Source: Flavobacteriales bacterium UBA2040 (GTDB lineage: Bacteria; Bacteroidota; Bacteroidia; Flavobacteriales_D; Crocinitomicaceae). From it: 6,665 nucleotides of DNA. The notes beneath the pieces were generated by a model. That model made no database searches, was not told the DNA's origin, and saw only the letters and a program-made list of their open reading frames with translations. Below, piece after piece: positions 1 to 6,118 of the stretch. The stretch is taken from contig DDBE01000113.1 of the NCBI GenBank assembly GCA_002332715.1, forward strand, positions 1 through 6,665, in the 5' to 3' direction. A program made the translations under genes and the position numbers. How positions within the stretch are numbered: the stretch's first letter is position 1; each line of letters starts with the position of its first letter.

Positions 1-855
1 CAAGTTAATAACAATAACGGGTACTTGCCTATTGAAGTAAGTGGTTCTATAACAAATACGCGCATAGAAGTTGACGGCTCAGAAGGTTCTCAGTTCGTCT
101 CTGGCCTTTTTCTACTTGCAGCTAAATACCCAGGTAATTGGCAGATACGGATTACGCAAATAAATAGCCAACCATATTTTAACATGACACTAGCTTCCTT
201 GGTTCAATTTGGATTCACCTACGAGCAAAAAGATTTTACTTTTAACTTCAACGGAGCACAAAAGCTTGGGTGTGCACAAGTTGTTGTAGAGGGAGATTGG
301 AGCAGTATGGCAGCGCATTTGGTTGGAGCAGCTATGAAGGGGGAACTTAGCATTAAAGGACTTCAAAAACAAAGTTTACAACCGGATAAAAAGCTATTAG
401 AGATTCTGAAAATATACGGCGCAACAGTAAACTGGGATTCTGATGAGCTATTTGTCAAATCATCTTCCTTAAAAAACCCATTTCATTTTGATTGCACCCA
501 ACAACCAGATTTATTTCCAGTTCTTGTCGTGTTGGCATGTTCTGCTCATGGTCCAAGTACATTATTAGGTATCAACCGATTGAAAAATAAAGAATCTGAT
601 CGCTTAGCGGCCATGTGTGAGGCGATGGATACTTGGGGGGTACAATATCATATTCACAACGATGAGATCACCATTTTTGGAAGCGGTAAAGTAAAAGGTG
701 GAAGCCTACGCACACACAACGACCACCGAATTGTGATGGCAGCCTGTATTTCAAGTCTGATTAGTCAAGACCCACAAATTTTAGACGATACAAGCGCGAT
801 CGCTAAGTCCTATCCTCAATTTTTAACAGATTTCGCAGTACTAACCGAGCATTAA
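1..855 (+). CDS. aroA: 3-phosphoshikimate 1-carboxyvinyltransferase (EPSP synthase), 5'-truncated
   Basis: EPSP synthase transfers the enolpyruvyl group of PEP to shikimate 3-phosphate in the cytoplasm, the sixth step of the shikimate pathway. The frame is open from base 1, so the start lies upstream; 284 codons are present. By alignment from memory to E. coli AroA (427 residues), about 140 N-terminal residues are missing. Visible family signatures are the shikimate-phosphate-binding segment DGSEGSQF (73-96), GDWSSMAAHL (around 292-321), a Pro-Asp whose Asp (508-510) matches the catalytic Asp313 of E. coli, RLKNKESDRL with the KESDR signature starting at 589, NDHR (Asp at 721-723), and AKSYPQF with a conserved Lys at 805-807. 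One oddity is Gly where E. coli has Ser169 in the SSQ motif. The gene ends in TAA just before a hairpin and converges on the next gene. Identification is very secure. Confidence 0.97.
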   Translation, partial: QVNNNNGYLPIEVSGSITNTRIEVDGSEGSQFVSGLFLLAAKYPGNWQIRITQINSQPYFNMTLASLVQFGFTYEQKDFTFNFNGAQKLGCAQVVVEGDWSSMAAHLVGAAMKGELSIKGLQKQSLQPDKKLLEILKIYGATVNWDSDELFVKSSSLKNPFHFDCTQQPDLFPVLVVLACSAHGPSTLLGINRLKNKESDRLAAMCEAMDTWGVQYHIHNDEITIFGSGKVKGGSLRTHNDHRIVMAACISSLISQDPQILDDTSAIAKSYPQFLTDFAVLTEH

Positions 856-856
856 T

Positions 857-873
857 CATCCTTATCAAGGATG
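857..873. terminator. Hairpin between convergent genes, probable bidirectional terminator
   Basis: A perfect 7-bp stem (CATCCTT 857-863 pairing with AAGGATG 867-873) closes a 3-base loop. It lies one base after the aroA stop and two bases beyond the final TGA of the opposing lipoprotein frame, filling most of the 20-base gap. No long T tract follows on either strand, so intrinsic termination efficiency is uncertain. The placement between two convergent gene ends is the main argument for a terminator role. Confidence 0.5.
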
Positions 874-875
874 TC

Positions 876-1415
876 TCAATTAGACTTTAGAATATATTCT
901 TCAAATGACAATGCTAATAAACCCAAGCGTTTTTTAATGTCTTGCCTTTTTTGAGTTGGCAATTGTGGTTCTTTGAGTAAAAGCTCGTAGTATTTACGGA
1001 CCATTGCGGTATCGCGCGGTTCATTCAAATCATATGAACTCCCGATACTTTCTAGTACTAAATGTCTGTTTTTATAGGAGGGGAATCGCTACAGTAAGGT
1101 GTCTCCGTATGCTATTGCTTCCTTTGTTGCCCTTAACTGATCATAAATCATATGCACTTTGAATAAACAATCTGCTGAAAAAGAATCTTTAGGAAAAGAT
1201 CGGTTATAAGCTAACAAGCGATTGATTAATTCGATTTGATGAAGGCTAGTCACCTGACCTGCATTCTGTGAATTGTTTTGCAATTGAAGCAAAGAGTCTT
1301 CAAAGGTTTGAATACGCTCACGCAAATTTTCTTTTTTACTTTTTTGTTCAGTAGGATTTCCGCAAGAAAACAAAACAAAGATGCATAGAGCGGAAAGAAG
1401 CGAATAAGTTTTCAT
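876..1415 (-). pseudogene. TPR-like lipoprotein gene interrupted by an in-frame TAG (full ancestral extent)
   Basis: Reading the minus strand from ATG at 1415, the frame meets TAG at 1089-1091 after 108 codons. It then continues without another stop for 70 codons to TGA at 876-878, giving 179 positions in all. The part after TAG is protein-like: it opens RFPSYKNRHLVLES, continues through YDLNEPRDT and a helical KYYELLLKE segment, and ends in a Lys/Leu-rich helix. The amber sits where the second helix of a TPR-like hairpin (AIAYGDTLL) would run into the common 'xFPxY' turn, just as YNRSFPKD follows the preceding helix. The second stop lies two bases from the terminator-like hairpin and 20 bases from the aroA stop, where the true gene end is expected. 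CAG (Gln) to TAG would be one transition, but other single-base precursors are possible. It could be a recent nonsense mutation, a readthrough gene or a base-calling error. The other genes whose stops are visible use TAA or TAG as terminal stops, which argues against TAG being reassigned. Confidence 0.75.
1089..1415 (-). CDS. Predicted lipoprotein, 108-residue product if the TAG terminates
   Basis: This is the product expected if the amber codon stops translation. Residues 1-17 form a lipoprotein signal peptide with lipobox LFSC, lipidated Cys at residue 18. A charged, probably coiled-coil segment follows (about 25-46), then the first helices of a TPR-like array (about 58-108, with YNRSFPKDSFSADCLFK). 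The truncated product would lose roughly 40 percent of the protein and end within a helical hairpin, so its function is doubtful. The start is chosen because the signal peptide begins there and because it lies only five bases after the def stop, implying co-transcription with def. I do not recognise a named family. TPR-type lipoproteins typically act as envelope scaffolds, but no specific role can be inferred. Confidence 0.65.
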   Translation of the reverse strand: MKTYSLLSALCIFVLFSCGNPTEQKSKKENLRERIQTFEDSLLQLQNNSQNAGQVTSLHQIELINRLLAYNRSFPKDSFSADCLFKVHMIYDQLRATKEAIAYGDTLL

Positions 1416-1420
1416 AGTGA

Positions 1421-2020
1421 TTAGATCATGCGTGGTTTCTTACTACCTGGGAAACTCATTTTATAGTCAACGCTAATGGCACCTTGGGTAATATTGCCAA
1501 GACGTTTGAGGAGTAATTTTTTCTTAAGTGGACTTAGGTGGTCTGTAAACAGAACACCCTCAATATGGTCGTATTCGTGTTGGATGATGCGCGCAGCGTA
1601 TCCGTCATAAGTCTCTTCGTGAAAAACCCAATTTTCATCATAGTAGGTTATCAGAACCTTTTGCTGACGGTGTACATTTTCTCTGATCCCTGGAATAGAT
1701 AAACAACCCTCTTGAAATGCCCATTTGGCACCACTTTCCTCTTCAATTATAGGATTGATAAATACCTTTTTAAAGTTTTCTATTCCTGCTGCCATTGGGT
1801 CGGGCTCCTCCCCTTCTTCGTCTGCAAAAGGACTTCCATCTACAATAAACAAACGTAAACTCTTCCCAATTTGAGGTGCAGCCAAGCCAACGCCTTTGGC
1901 ATGATACATCGTTTCAAACATATCGGCAATCAGCTTTTGTAAATCGGGATATTGTTCATCGATTTCTTCCGCTTCTTTTTTCAAGACAGGATCTCCGTAG
2001 GCTACAATAGGTAAAATCAT
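1421..2020 (-). CDS. def: Peptide deformylase
   Basis: Peptide deformylase removes the formyl group from the N-terminal methionine of nascent proteins at the ribosome, using a metal ion (usually Fe2+). All three family motifs are intact in the 199-residue protein: GVGLAAPQIG (43-52), EGCLSIPG (104-111, with Cys106 as metal ligand) and QHEYDH (147-152, with His148 and His152 as ligands and Glu149 catalytic). An acidic insert between about residues 63 and 84 (ADEEGEEPDP) is typical of the longer Bacteroidetes enzymes. The start MILPIVAYGDPVL is the usual N-terminus of this group. The gene lies 19 bases after ruvX and 5 bases before the lipoprotein gene, all on the minus strand. It also has its own consensus Bacteroidetes promoter just upstream, so it may be expressed independently of ruvX. 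Confidence 0.98.
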   Translation of the reverse strand: MILPIVAYGDPVLKKEAEEIDEQYPDLQKLIADMFETMYHAKGVGLAAPQIGKSLRLFIVDGSPFADEEGEEPDPMAAGIENFKKVFINPIIEEESGAKWAFQEGCLSIPGIRENVHRQQKVLITYYDENWVFHEETYDGYAARIIQHEYDHIEGVLFTDHLSPLKKKLLLKRLGNITQGAISVDYKMSFPGSKKPRMI

Positions 2021-2024
2021 AGTG

Positions 2025-2055
2025 CAAAGTTAGCAAGGATTAGCTTTGACTCAAA
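2025..2055 (-). promoter_or_regulatory. Consensus Bacteroidetes promoter for def (TTTG, 19-base spacer, TAnnTTTG)
   Basis: On the minus strand a -33 TTTG (plus-strand CAAA, 2052-2055) is followed after exactly 19 bases by TAACTTTG (2025-2032), a perfect match to the TAnnTTTG -7 element used by the Bacteroidetes primary sigma factor. The -7 box ends four bases before the def ATG, so transcription would begin at or within a few bases of the start codon. The -33 element lies within the last codons of ruvX. The joint match and its position upstream of a start codon make chance unlikely, but no transcript data are available. Confidence 0.65.
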
Positions 2056-2447
2056 TATTCTTGTAAAATCATTGCTGCAGCAACTTGGTCAATAAGGCCT
2101 TTGTCTTGTTTTTTCTTTTTATGTCCCATTTGTGAAATGGCTGCACTTGCCATTTTAGATGAAAAGCGCTCATCGAAAAGATAAATAGGTATAGTTGGAA
2201 ATTTGTCTGTTAAGGCCAATTTTAATAAACGAACATTTTCGGTGACGTGCGAGTCTGAACCATCTAAACGGGTGGGAAAGCCCAAAACTATTTCCGCAAT
2301 TTGACGCTTGGAGATTTCTTGATCCAACCAATTTTCTAGGTTGCTTGATTCAATCGTTTGCAATGGGCTAGCGATAATACGATTGGGATCGCTAATGGCC
2401 AAACCACAGCGTTTGAGTCCAAAATCTATACAAAGTACCACTGACAT
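2040..2447 (-). CDS. ruvX: RuvX/YqgF family nuclease (putative Holliday junction resolvase / pre-16S rRNA nuclease)
   Basis: This 135-residue protein has the RNase H-like fold signatures of the YqgF/RuvX family, whose members process the 5' end of 16S rRNA and have been described as putative Holliday-junction resolvases. The opening CIDFGLKRCGLAISDP (6-21) carries the first catalytic Asp (Asp8). It is followed by VLGFPTRLDGSDS (54-66), the DERFSS motif (92-97, with the second acidic residue) and DQVAAAMILQEYL (120-132, with Asp120 as the probable third carboxylate). The KKKK run at 110-113 fits the basic segment usual before the last motif. Length and architecture are normal and complete. It is the first gene of the leftward cluster, 19 bases ahead of def, and is divergent from the rightward lipoprotein gene. 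Confidence 0.95.
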   Translation of the reverse strand: MSVVLCIDFGLKRCGLAISDPNRIIASPLQTIESSNLENWLDQEISKRQIAEIVLGFPTRLDGSDSHVTENVRLLKLALTDKFPTIPIYLFDERFSSKMASAAISQMGHKKKKQDKGLIDQVAAAMILQEYLSQS

Positions 2448-2451
2448 GAAT

Positions 2452-2459
2452 CAAAAATA
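2452..2459 (-). promoter_or_regulatory. Candidate -7 box for ruvX (TATTTTTG)
   Basis: The minus strand carries TATTTTTG, matching TAnnTTTG, ending four bases before the ruvX ATG. This is the same spacing as the promoter before def. No clear TTTG or TTG lies at the expected -33 distance, so this is a half-supported call. If real, ruvX mRNA would also be leaderless or nearly so. Confidence 0.4.
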
Positions 2460-2523
2460 AGGAGTTTTAACCTAACGCATGGCGGAAACATCACCAAAGA
2501 TCGAAGTATCAGAGAAGTATTTG

Positions 2524-2531
2524 TAATTTTA
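2524..2531 (+). promoter_or_regulatory. Candidate imperfect -7 box for the rightward envelope cluster (TAATTTTA)
   Basis: TAATTTTA differs from TAnnTTTG only at the last base and ends four bases before the ATG at 2536, the same geometry as the two leftward candidates. No convincing -33 TTTG is visible upstream. The 88-base divergent gap (2448-2535) must nevertheless hold a rightward promoter unless the gene is read from further away. Confidence 0.25.
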
Positions 2532-2535
2532 TACC

Positions 2536-3324
2536 ATGATTTTAAAGGTTTTATTGCTCCTATTTCCAATATTGCTGCTTTCTTGTCAAGAAACAACGAA
2601 AGATTTAGTTGTCAAGCCAACAGCTGAATTGTCCTTTGAGTCCTCTTTTGAGGGACAATCCTCATTTCTAAATTATCGTCAAAAAGTGGAAAATCGCAAA
2701 GATTTTCAGCGTCTTTCTTCCTTATTCTTCACTCATAAAAGTGGTTATACCATCAAATCTGAAGCCTTATTAGATCCTAAGGGAGAAATTTTAAAGGCCT
2801 ATCTAGAAAAAGTAGACACCTTTGGGCTCAAAGTACAGTATACCTTTTATTTCTTAAAAGAAGTACTAAGTATGGCTCAGGTAGTCAAAACACACATACA
2901 TGAATCCACTGAAAAAATAGAAGATTCTTTTATTTTTTACAATGCGAACCAAAGCCCAATTGCATGCTATTTTAGGCAATTAGTGAACGGAGAACAAGCC
3001 CCTTACAAAGCGGTAGGAACCGATAAAAAATCAAATGAAGAGATTGATTTGGCCCTTCAAATGTTCTCTCAAATGCAAAATCAAACAGGATCTTTTTCGC
3101 TACAATTCCAAGGATTTGACGAGGCATTTAATAAAAAATTCGTGCAGTTTGGTAACGCAGAATTTTCCACAAATCTAGCTTATGCGCCAACAGACGAAGA
3201 AATAGCCTCTATCAAATCAAATCCTGAGGCTGTAAAAAATCAAAATTTTCTGCTCCAATTTCAGGATATTCAGGAAGCATCTGGACTTCAATATCAAGTC
3301 TTAACTGCTCTTCAAAAAAAATAA
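2536..3324 (+). CDS. Predicted lipoprotein of unknown function
   Basis: The 262-residue product starts with a short, very hydrophobic signal peptide ending in a type II lipobox, LLSC, with Cys17 as the lipidated residue, so it should be anchored in the inner or outer membrane with the body in the periplasm or at the surface. The mature part has no transmembrane segment. It alternates charged and aromatic residues in a pattern suggesting a mixed beta-rich fold (about 60-155, with YTIKSEALLDPKGEILKAYL and VQYTFYFLKEV), then a more helical, Gln/Asn-rich C-terminal third with PTDEEIASIKSNPEAV (218-233). I do not recognise a family or any catalytic motif. It lies 49 bases before the barrel gene on the same strand, so co-expression with the barrel and GLPGLI proteins is likely but not shown. 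The ATG fits because the signal peptide begins there. Confidence 0.85.
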   Translation: MILKVLLLLFPILLLSCQETTKDLVVKPTAELSFESSFEGQSSFLNYRQKVENRKDFQRLSSLFFTHKSGYTIKSEALLDPKGEILKAYLEKVDTFGLKVQYTFYFLKEVLSMAQVVKTHIHESTEKIEDSFIFYNANQSPIACYFRQLVNGEQAPYKAVGTDKKSNEEIDLALQMFSQMQNQTGSFSLQFQGFDEAFNKKFVQFGNAEFSTNLAYAPTDEEIASIKSNPEAVKNQNFLLQFQDIQEASGLQYQVLTALQKK

Positions 3325-3373
3325 TGTAACATTTTACTGATTTCTAACGTCTTACAGTTTAGACTCCTATTTC

Positions 3374-6118
3374 ATGAAAAAAATACTTTTACTCAGTCTT
3401 ACTTTACTTTGCTCCGCACTTTCTTTTGGTCAAAATATGACTGTTACTGGTCGTTTGGTAGATAGCTCAGGCATTGAACCTATACAACAAGCAAGTATCA
3501 TTGCTATACATCTACGCGATTCTGTCTTAGTCAGTTTTTCGCGCAGTAATGCAAATGGAGAATTCACCATGAATAATCTTCCTATTGATTCATTTCAACT
3601 ACTTATTGAACATAGCAACTGGACTCCACGAAGCATTTACCTTATGGGTTCCACAAAAAAATCCACCTTTGAATTGCCAAATATCCGACTCTATCCAAAA
3701 GTACAGGATGTGAATGAGGTCGTGGTCACACGTAACCGAAACGCCATGTATTTTAGTGGTGATACCTTGATATTTGTTGCAGACTCCTTTAAAGTTGCTG
3801 AAAATGCAGTTGTAGAGGACCTATTGAAAAAACTTCCGGGAATAAAGGTGGAAAGTGATGGAAGCATTACTTCTCAAGGAAAGGAAATTAGTCAAGTATT
3901 GGTCGATGGCGATGAGTTTTTTGGGTCCGACCCCACCATTGCCACCAAAAACTTAGCAGCCAATGGCGTAGAATCAGTGCAGGTTTATGAAAAGAAAAAC
4001 GAAGATGCTGCTGCTGGTGAGGATGACAAAATCCAAGTACTCGATTTAAAGCTCAAAGATGAAGCCAAACGCGGATATTTTGGAAAGGCAGCGGTGGCTT
4101 CAGATTTCAATCAAGGTGCAGCCGACGAAGCCTTTTATGAGTCTGAACTCCTCTTCAATAAATTCAATAAAACGCAAAAAATATCCGTTTTTATGCTCGC
4201 CTCCAACACCCCAAAATCTAGTTTTGGTTTTGGCGATATGAATAAATTTGGCCTTGACAACGAAAGAGATGCAAGTGGCCTGAATTTCTGGGACCGTGAC
4301 TCTCGAGGGAATAACTCAGGTATCCCACAAACGCTCAAAACTGGTGTCTACTACAATGATCGCCTTTCAGACAAAGTGAAGCTCGGGGTTAATTATGCTT
4401 ATTACGAAAGTCGTTTGCAAGCCAACTCAAGTTCTCAGACACAATATTTCTTAGCCGATAGTTCCTATTATACCAAAGACTCTACCAATAACCAATCATT
4501 GAGTAGTTCACATCGTATCAATATGAATTTACAAATCGACATTGATTCACTTACCAAATTAGAATTGAAACCAAATGTTCATATTGATTTTGGCGACCAA
4601 AACAATAATTCCATCAACGATTTCAGAGACAATAGCTTTATGTCTTATTTACTCACCAACGTCAACAATAACTATGAATCCAAAGGCTTGAGTAGTAATT
4701 CCGAGGCTATTCTCCGAAGGAAATTTGAGAAAAAAGACCGTGAGCTAGAAGCTAAATACATATTGAGCCATAATGAAAATCAATCCGAGGGCCAACTCTA
4801 TACAAATACAAGTAATTTGCTGTTTGATACGTTAATCAACCAACGTAAAACAAATAAAAACCTCAGCAACACCAATTACTTTACGCTGACTTATACCGAA
4901 CCACTTTCCAAAAGATTTATTCTGACCAGCGAATATTTTTTAGAACTAGGGGCTTCGAATCAGGCCAAATACACCTATAATCCAAATATAGATAGTGCGT
5001 TTGTCATTATTGATAGCCTTTTTACCAATGACTTTGTCAACGATCGCTTTCAACAAAGAGGCACCGCTATTCTAAGCTACCTCTTTAAAAGTCATCGGAT
5101 TTCTGGAGGAATCGGCTATCGTAATATTCAAATAGACAACATCAATCAATTCAATGGTATTGGCATTAACCAAAATATTTCCAATTTTCTACCCAATTTC
5201 TCCTATCAATTCAAGCCAAGCATGGCCAAGCGTATGAACATAAGATATAGCACTTCATCTGCGCCCCCAAGTGCAAATGACTTACAACCCTTTCGAGACA
5301 ATACCAATCCTAATCGAATCCAAGAAGGAAACCCAGATCTGAAACCAAACTACCAACACCGAATTAACTTCAATGCTAATATTTGGCAAGCAATGACTGG
5401 ACGTTACTTTTGGTCTGGTGGAAACGCGACACTTACGCAAAATGCTTTTGGAAACAGCACAACCTTTGATGCTTTCGGTCGTACTATCTCCAAAACTGTA
5501 AACGTTGATGGAAATATGTTTGCAACAGTTTATGCAGGTGGAGGCTACCCTATACTCAATCGCAAAATTACCTTTAAACCAAGTACGAATCTATCGTATT
5601 TTAGAAACAATAATTACATCAATAACCAACTTAATACCACTCAAACTACAACATTAAATGGGTCGTTTGACATAGACTTAAGTTTAGATAGCCTCGACAT
5701 TTCCATTGGTACCGGTTATACCTATGTAAACCCTGTAACTACACTTAATTCTAGTTCTAACCAGCCATATTCAACACAAAATTATTTCATGGTTGGAGAC
5801 TGGCGTTTACCTGCACATTTCCGAATCAAGTGGGAATTAACCTATACACTTAATCGTGGTCGGGCGGACGCCTTTAATCGCGACCTCTTTATCGTGGATT
5901 TTGAATTTCAAAAAGCATTCTTAAAAACAGAAAATCTCATTCTCGGAATTTCAGTAAATGACCTATTGAATCAAAATATCAATCTGCAGCGAACGGTCAG
6001 CAGTAATATGATTACAGACAATTATACGCGGATCATTACACGCTATTTCCTTGTGCGCTTGACTTATAAATTTAATAATAACAAAACCCGTGAAGAAGAT
6101 CTTCGTATGTGGCATTAG
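3374..6118 (+). CDS. Outer-membrane beta-barrel protein, TonB-receptor-like, with carboxypeptidase-regulatory-like N-terminal domain
   Basis: The 914-residue protein has a Sec signal peptide (1-19, MKKILLLSL start, cleavage near SFG/QN). A carboxypeptidase-regulatory-like beta-sandwich follows (about 22-107: VTGRLVDSSG, NANGEFTMNNLP). Then comes a TonB-box-like DVNEVVVT (112-119) and a plug-like region (about 125-230, with VEDLLKKLPGIKVESDG, ISQVLVDGDEFF and VESVQVYEKKN). The rest is a long barrel of alternating aromatic strands ending near RYFLVRLTYKF, followed by a 14-residue polar tail. This order matches the Bacteroidetes 'outer membrane beta-barrel family' proteins related to TonB-dependent receptors, many of unknown substrate. 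No SusD-like partner is in the window. The last 29 bases also encode the start of the next gene. Family assignment is firm; transport activity and ligand are not inferable. Confidence 0.92.
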   Translation: MKKILLLSLTLLCSALSFGQNMTVTGRLVDSSGIEPIQQASIIAIHLRDSVLVSFSRSNANGEFTMNNLPIDSFQLLIEHSNWTPRSIYLMGSTKKSTFELPNIRLYPKVQDVNEVVVTRNRNAMYFSGDTLIFVADSFKVAENAVVEDLLKKLPGIKVESDGSITSQGKEISQVLVDGDEFFGSDPTIATKNLAANGVESVQVYEKKNEDAAAGEDDKIQVLDLKLKDEAKRGYFGKAAVASDFNQGAADEAFYESELLFNKFNKTQKISVFMLASNTPKSSFGFGDMNKFGLDNERDASGLNFWDRDSRGNNSGIPQTLKTGVYYNDRLSDKVKLGVNYAYYESRLQANSSSQTQYFLADSSYYTKDSTNNQSLSSSHRINMNLQIDIDSLTKLELKPNVHIDFGDQNNNSINDFRDNSFMSYLLTNVNNNYESKGLSSNSEAILRRKFEKKDRELEAKYILSHNENQSEGQLYTNTSNLLFDTLINQRKTNKNLSNTNYFTLTYTEPLSKRFILTSEYFLELGASNQAKYTYNPNIDSAFVIIDSLFTNDFVNDRFQQRGTAILSYLFKSHRISGGIGYRNIQIDNINQFNGIGINQNISNFLPNFSYQFKPSMAKRMNIRYSTSSAPPSANDLQPFRDNTNPNRIQEGNPDLKPNYQHRINFNANIWQAMTGRYFWSGGNATLTQNAFGNSTTFDAFGRTISKTVNVDGNMFATVYAGGGYPILNRKITFKPSTNLSYFRNNNYINNQLNTTQTTTLNGSFDIDLSLDSLDISIGTGYTYVNPVTTLNSSSNQPYSTQNYFMVGDWRLPAHFRIKWELTYTLNRGRADAFNRDLFIVDFEFQKAFLKTENLILGISVNDLLNQNINLQRTVSSNMITDNYTRIITRYFLVRLTYKFNNNKTREEDLRMWH

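Noticed and set aside
190..372. A 60-codon minus-strand open frame inside aroA
   Set aside because: It lies wholly within a well-supported conserved gene, has no protein-like features, and is explained as an antisense shadow of aroA.
876..1004. Downstream part of the interrupted lipoprotein gene as a separate small gene starting at ATG 1002-1004
   Set aside because: The conserved-looking sequence begins well before this ATG, directly after the TAG and in the same frame, so it is better explained as the C-terminal part of one gene.
1741..1831. Acidic insert in peptide deformylase as an unusual added domain
   Set aside because: Inserts of this kind between the first and second motifs are usual in Bacteroidetes deformylases, and all catalytic motifs are intact.
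3325..3373. Separate promoter or terminator between the lipoprotein and barrel genes
   Set aside because: Only a 4-bp inverted repeat and no match to TAnnTTTG are seen in this 49-base gap, so co-transcription is the simpler reading.
4059..4338. Two short open frames (plus 4059-4241, minus 4135-4338) inside the barrel gene
   Set aside because: Both overlap the continuous, family-recognisable barrel frame and carry no signal peptide or known motif.
1089..6118. Genome-wide reassignment of TAG to an amino acid
   Set aside because: The barrel gene ends at a TAG after its last barrel strand, and readthrough there would add about two dozen residues without family-like character. TAG therefore appears to be a normal stop.
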